From NCBI GenBank assembly GCA_947653505.1, contig CANTHI010000277.1, positions 1-5,463 of the forward strand: a stretch of DNA of 5,463 nucleotides, given 5' to 3'. The stretch is from an uncultured Eubacterium sp. (GTDB lineage: Bacteria > Bacillota_A > Clostridia > Lachnospirales > Lachnospiraceae). Positions 5,378 to 5,463 of the stretch are shown one piece after another (position 1 is the stretch's first letter; the number at the start of each line of letters is the position of its first letter). The notes under the pieces were generated by a model. The model did no database searches. It was not told the origin of the DNA and was given only the letters and a program-made list of their open reading frames with translations. A program made the translations under genes and the position numbers.

Positions 5378-5463
5378 AATGATCTCCTTTCTGAGTGATC
5401 TGTAAGTTTTTCTGTTCCTGCGAATCTGCTTCTACGCCATACTCCTGCCTTAATGCCTCTTTC
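5378..5463 (-). other. Upstream edge of the SPFH operon: ribosome binding site, possible end of another gene
   Basis: The minus-strand site AAGGAG at 5389-5384 sits 6 nt before the SPFH gene start. Further upstream I see no convincing -35/-10 pair and no match to a sigma-W-type promoter (TGAAAC with CGTA), so the promoter is probably outside the window. Two minus-strand frames are open from the edge. One reads KEALRQEYGVEADSQEQ and looks protein-like, but it would run about 140 bases into the SPFH gene before stopping. The other stops about 14 bases inside. The third stops within four codons of the edge. Which, if any, is the tail of an upstream gene cannot be decided from 86 bases. Confidence 0.3.

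Overview
The window looks like a chromosomal segment from a Gram-positive, low-to-mid GC gut-type Clostridia, most plausibly Lachnospiraceae. The reasons are strong AGGAG-type ribosome binding sites, a sigma-A-like promoter, a Bacillus-type YdjG/YdjH/YdjI set, and a C_GCAxxG_C_C domain, a family common in anaerobes. The taxonomic call is inference from protein style and layout, not from a search. All four substantial genes lie on the minus strand, so the window reads from right to left.

Right part (5377 to 2104): three tightly packed genes form an operon-like block. The first encodes an SPFH-domain protein with three C-terminal zinc ribbons (YdjI-like). The second encodes a protein with two zinc ribbons and one C-terminal membrane helix (YdjG-like). 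The third encodes an extracytoplasmic TPM-domain protein with a signal peptide, one membrane helix and a Gly/Ser/His-rich tail (YdjH-like). The gaps are 11 and 23 nt and each gene has its own Shine-Dalgarno. In Bacillus subtilis the homologues are encoded with pspA in a cell-envelope stress operon and form a membrane complex. Here the order is I-G-H instead of G-H-I, and no PspA gene is visible inside the window.

Middle (2103 to 1961): a short intergenic region carries a good extended -10 promoter reading leftward, followed by two small inverted repeats that could be an operator or leader structure. It drives a 582-codon gene. That gene fuses an N-terminal C_GCAxxG_C_C cysteine domain to a degenerate GGDEF domain and an EAL domain with all catalytic residues present. 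It is predicted to be a c-di-GMP phosphodiesterase that may sense redox state or a metal.

Left edge (1 to 211): there is no convincing gene. Positions 1-98 hold a set of nested inverted repeats that could fold as a long imperfect hairpin on either strand, followed by a separate 7-bp hairpin. Long open frames overlap on both strands, which fits a repeated or structured intergenic element better than a protein, but the window edge cuts it off.

The two themes are an envelope-associated SPFH/TPM/zinc-ribbon complex and a c-di-GMP-degrading enzyme with a cysteine-rich input domain. They are adjacent and co-oriented, and no clear terminator separates them. Whether they work together is unknown.
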